Assembly (NCBI GenBank): GCA_009767595.1
Contig: VSDK01018427.1
Coordinates: 69,490 to 133,489 of the forward strand
Origin: Symbiodinium kawagutii
Lineage: Eukaryota > Sar > Dinophyceae > Suessiales > Symbiodiniaceae
Direction: 5' to 3'
DNA: 64,000 nt
The notes under the pieces: generated by a model
The model's input: only the letters and a program-made list of their open reading frames with translations
Told to the model about the DNA's origin: nothing
Database searches by the model: none
Shown here: piece by piece, positions 63,787 through 64,000 of the stretch
Layout of the letters: each line of letters opens with the position of its first letter
Numbering within the stretch: the first letter of the stretch is position 1
Made by a program: the position numbers and the translations under genes

Positions 63787-64000
63787 GTATCCGACCATTG
63801 GCTCATGACCATTATCATCAATCTCCAAATTGGTCATCATTTTAAGCAACAACTTACGACGAATTAACCATGATTAACCCTTATCCGCCATCTTACGCAA
63901 TCAACCATTTTCAACCATTTTCATCTCTTTTCAGACCATTTCTGGACGTTCCCAAGATATAAATCTGCCATTTCCGGACTTCCCAAGATATAAGTCTATA

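Overview
The window looks like nuclear DNA of a dinoflagellate, most likely from the Suessiales (Symbiodiniaceae or Polarella). That is inference from content; no rRNA or spliced-leader gene is present to prove it. The signs are: (i) many tiny plus-strand exons encoding DUF4116-type helical repeats, a family greatly expanded in dinoflagellates; (ii) a ubiquitin-like/FNIP-repeat protein and a ubiquitin-like/ankyrin protein of typical dinoflagellate design; (iii) splice donors mostly of the GTG type, with at least one likely GC donor; (iv) all convincing genes on one strand; (v) introns filled with degenerate AACCATCATT repeats, microsatellites and short palindromic elements. Nothing prokaryotic (operons, ribosome binding sites, IS elements, CRISPR) was seen.

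Layout. 0-2.1 kb: 3' pieces of one or two plus-strand genes of unknown function. 2.6-12.3 kb: nine DUF4116-like micro-exons, with a TCTA/TCTG microsatellite (9.2-9.8 kb), a 94-95 bp minisatellite (10.0-10.7 kb) and a TTTG tract (11.5 kb). 13.9-16.4 kb: a two-exon gene with an N-terminal ubiquitin-like region and 25 FNIP repeats of exactly 22 aa (66 bp). 17.2-19.0 kb: two more DUF4116-like exons. 19.9-21.5 kb: a GC-richer multi-exon locus, interrupted by a 10-N gap. 22.5-40.1 kb: a second run of DUF4116-like exons, with several unrelated exon-like ORFs (23.2, 27.0, 29.0, 29.8, 33.7, 34.1, 36.6 kb) between them. 41.7-42.5 kb: an intronless ubiquitin-like/ankyrin gene. 43.4-63.8 kb: further DUF4116-like exons, an exon pair around a 121-N gap (47.2-47.5 kb), a clean exon at 48.0 kb, and a GC-richer coding patch at 55.2-56.5 kb.

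How it fits together. The DUF4116-like exons are 44-190 nt, usually start after CAG, and encode about one helical repeat or part of one. They may belong to one very long gene or to several tandem genes. Exon phases fit for some neighbours (31.4, 33.0, 35.0 and 37.2 kb; 40.0 to 45.5 kb; 62.4 to 63.7 kb) and fail for others, so exons are missing or several genes are present. The FNIP and ankyrin genes have their own start and stop codons and sit between these exons, either nested in introns or as separate genes. The most striking structural signal is that simple repeats usually read AACCATC upstream of an exon and GATGGTT downstream. The two ends of each long intron could therefore base-pair. 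In addition, two families of about 110-bp palindromic MITE-like elements are scattered through the introns.
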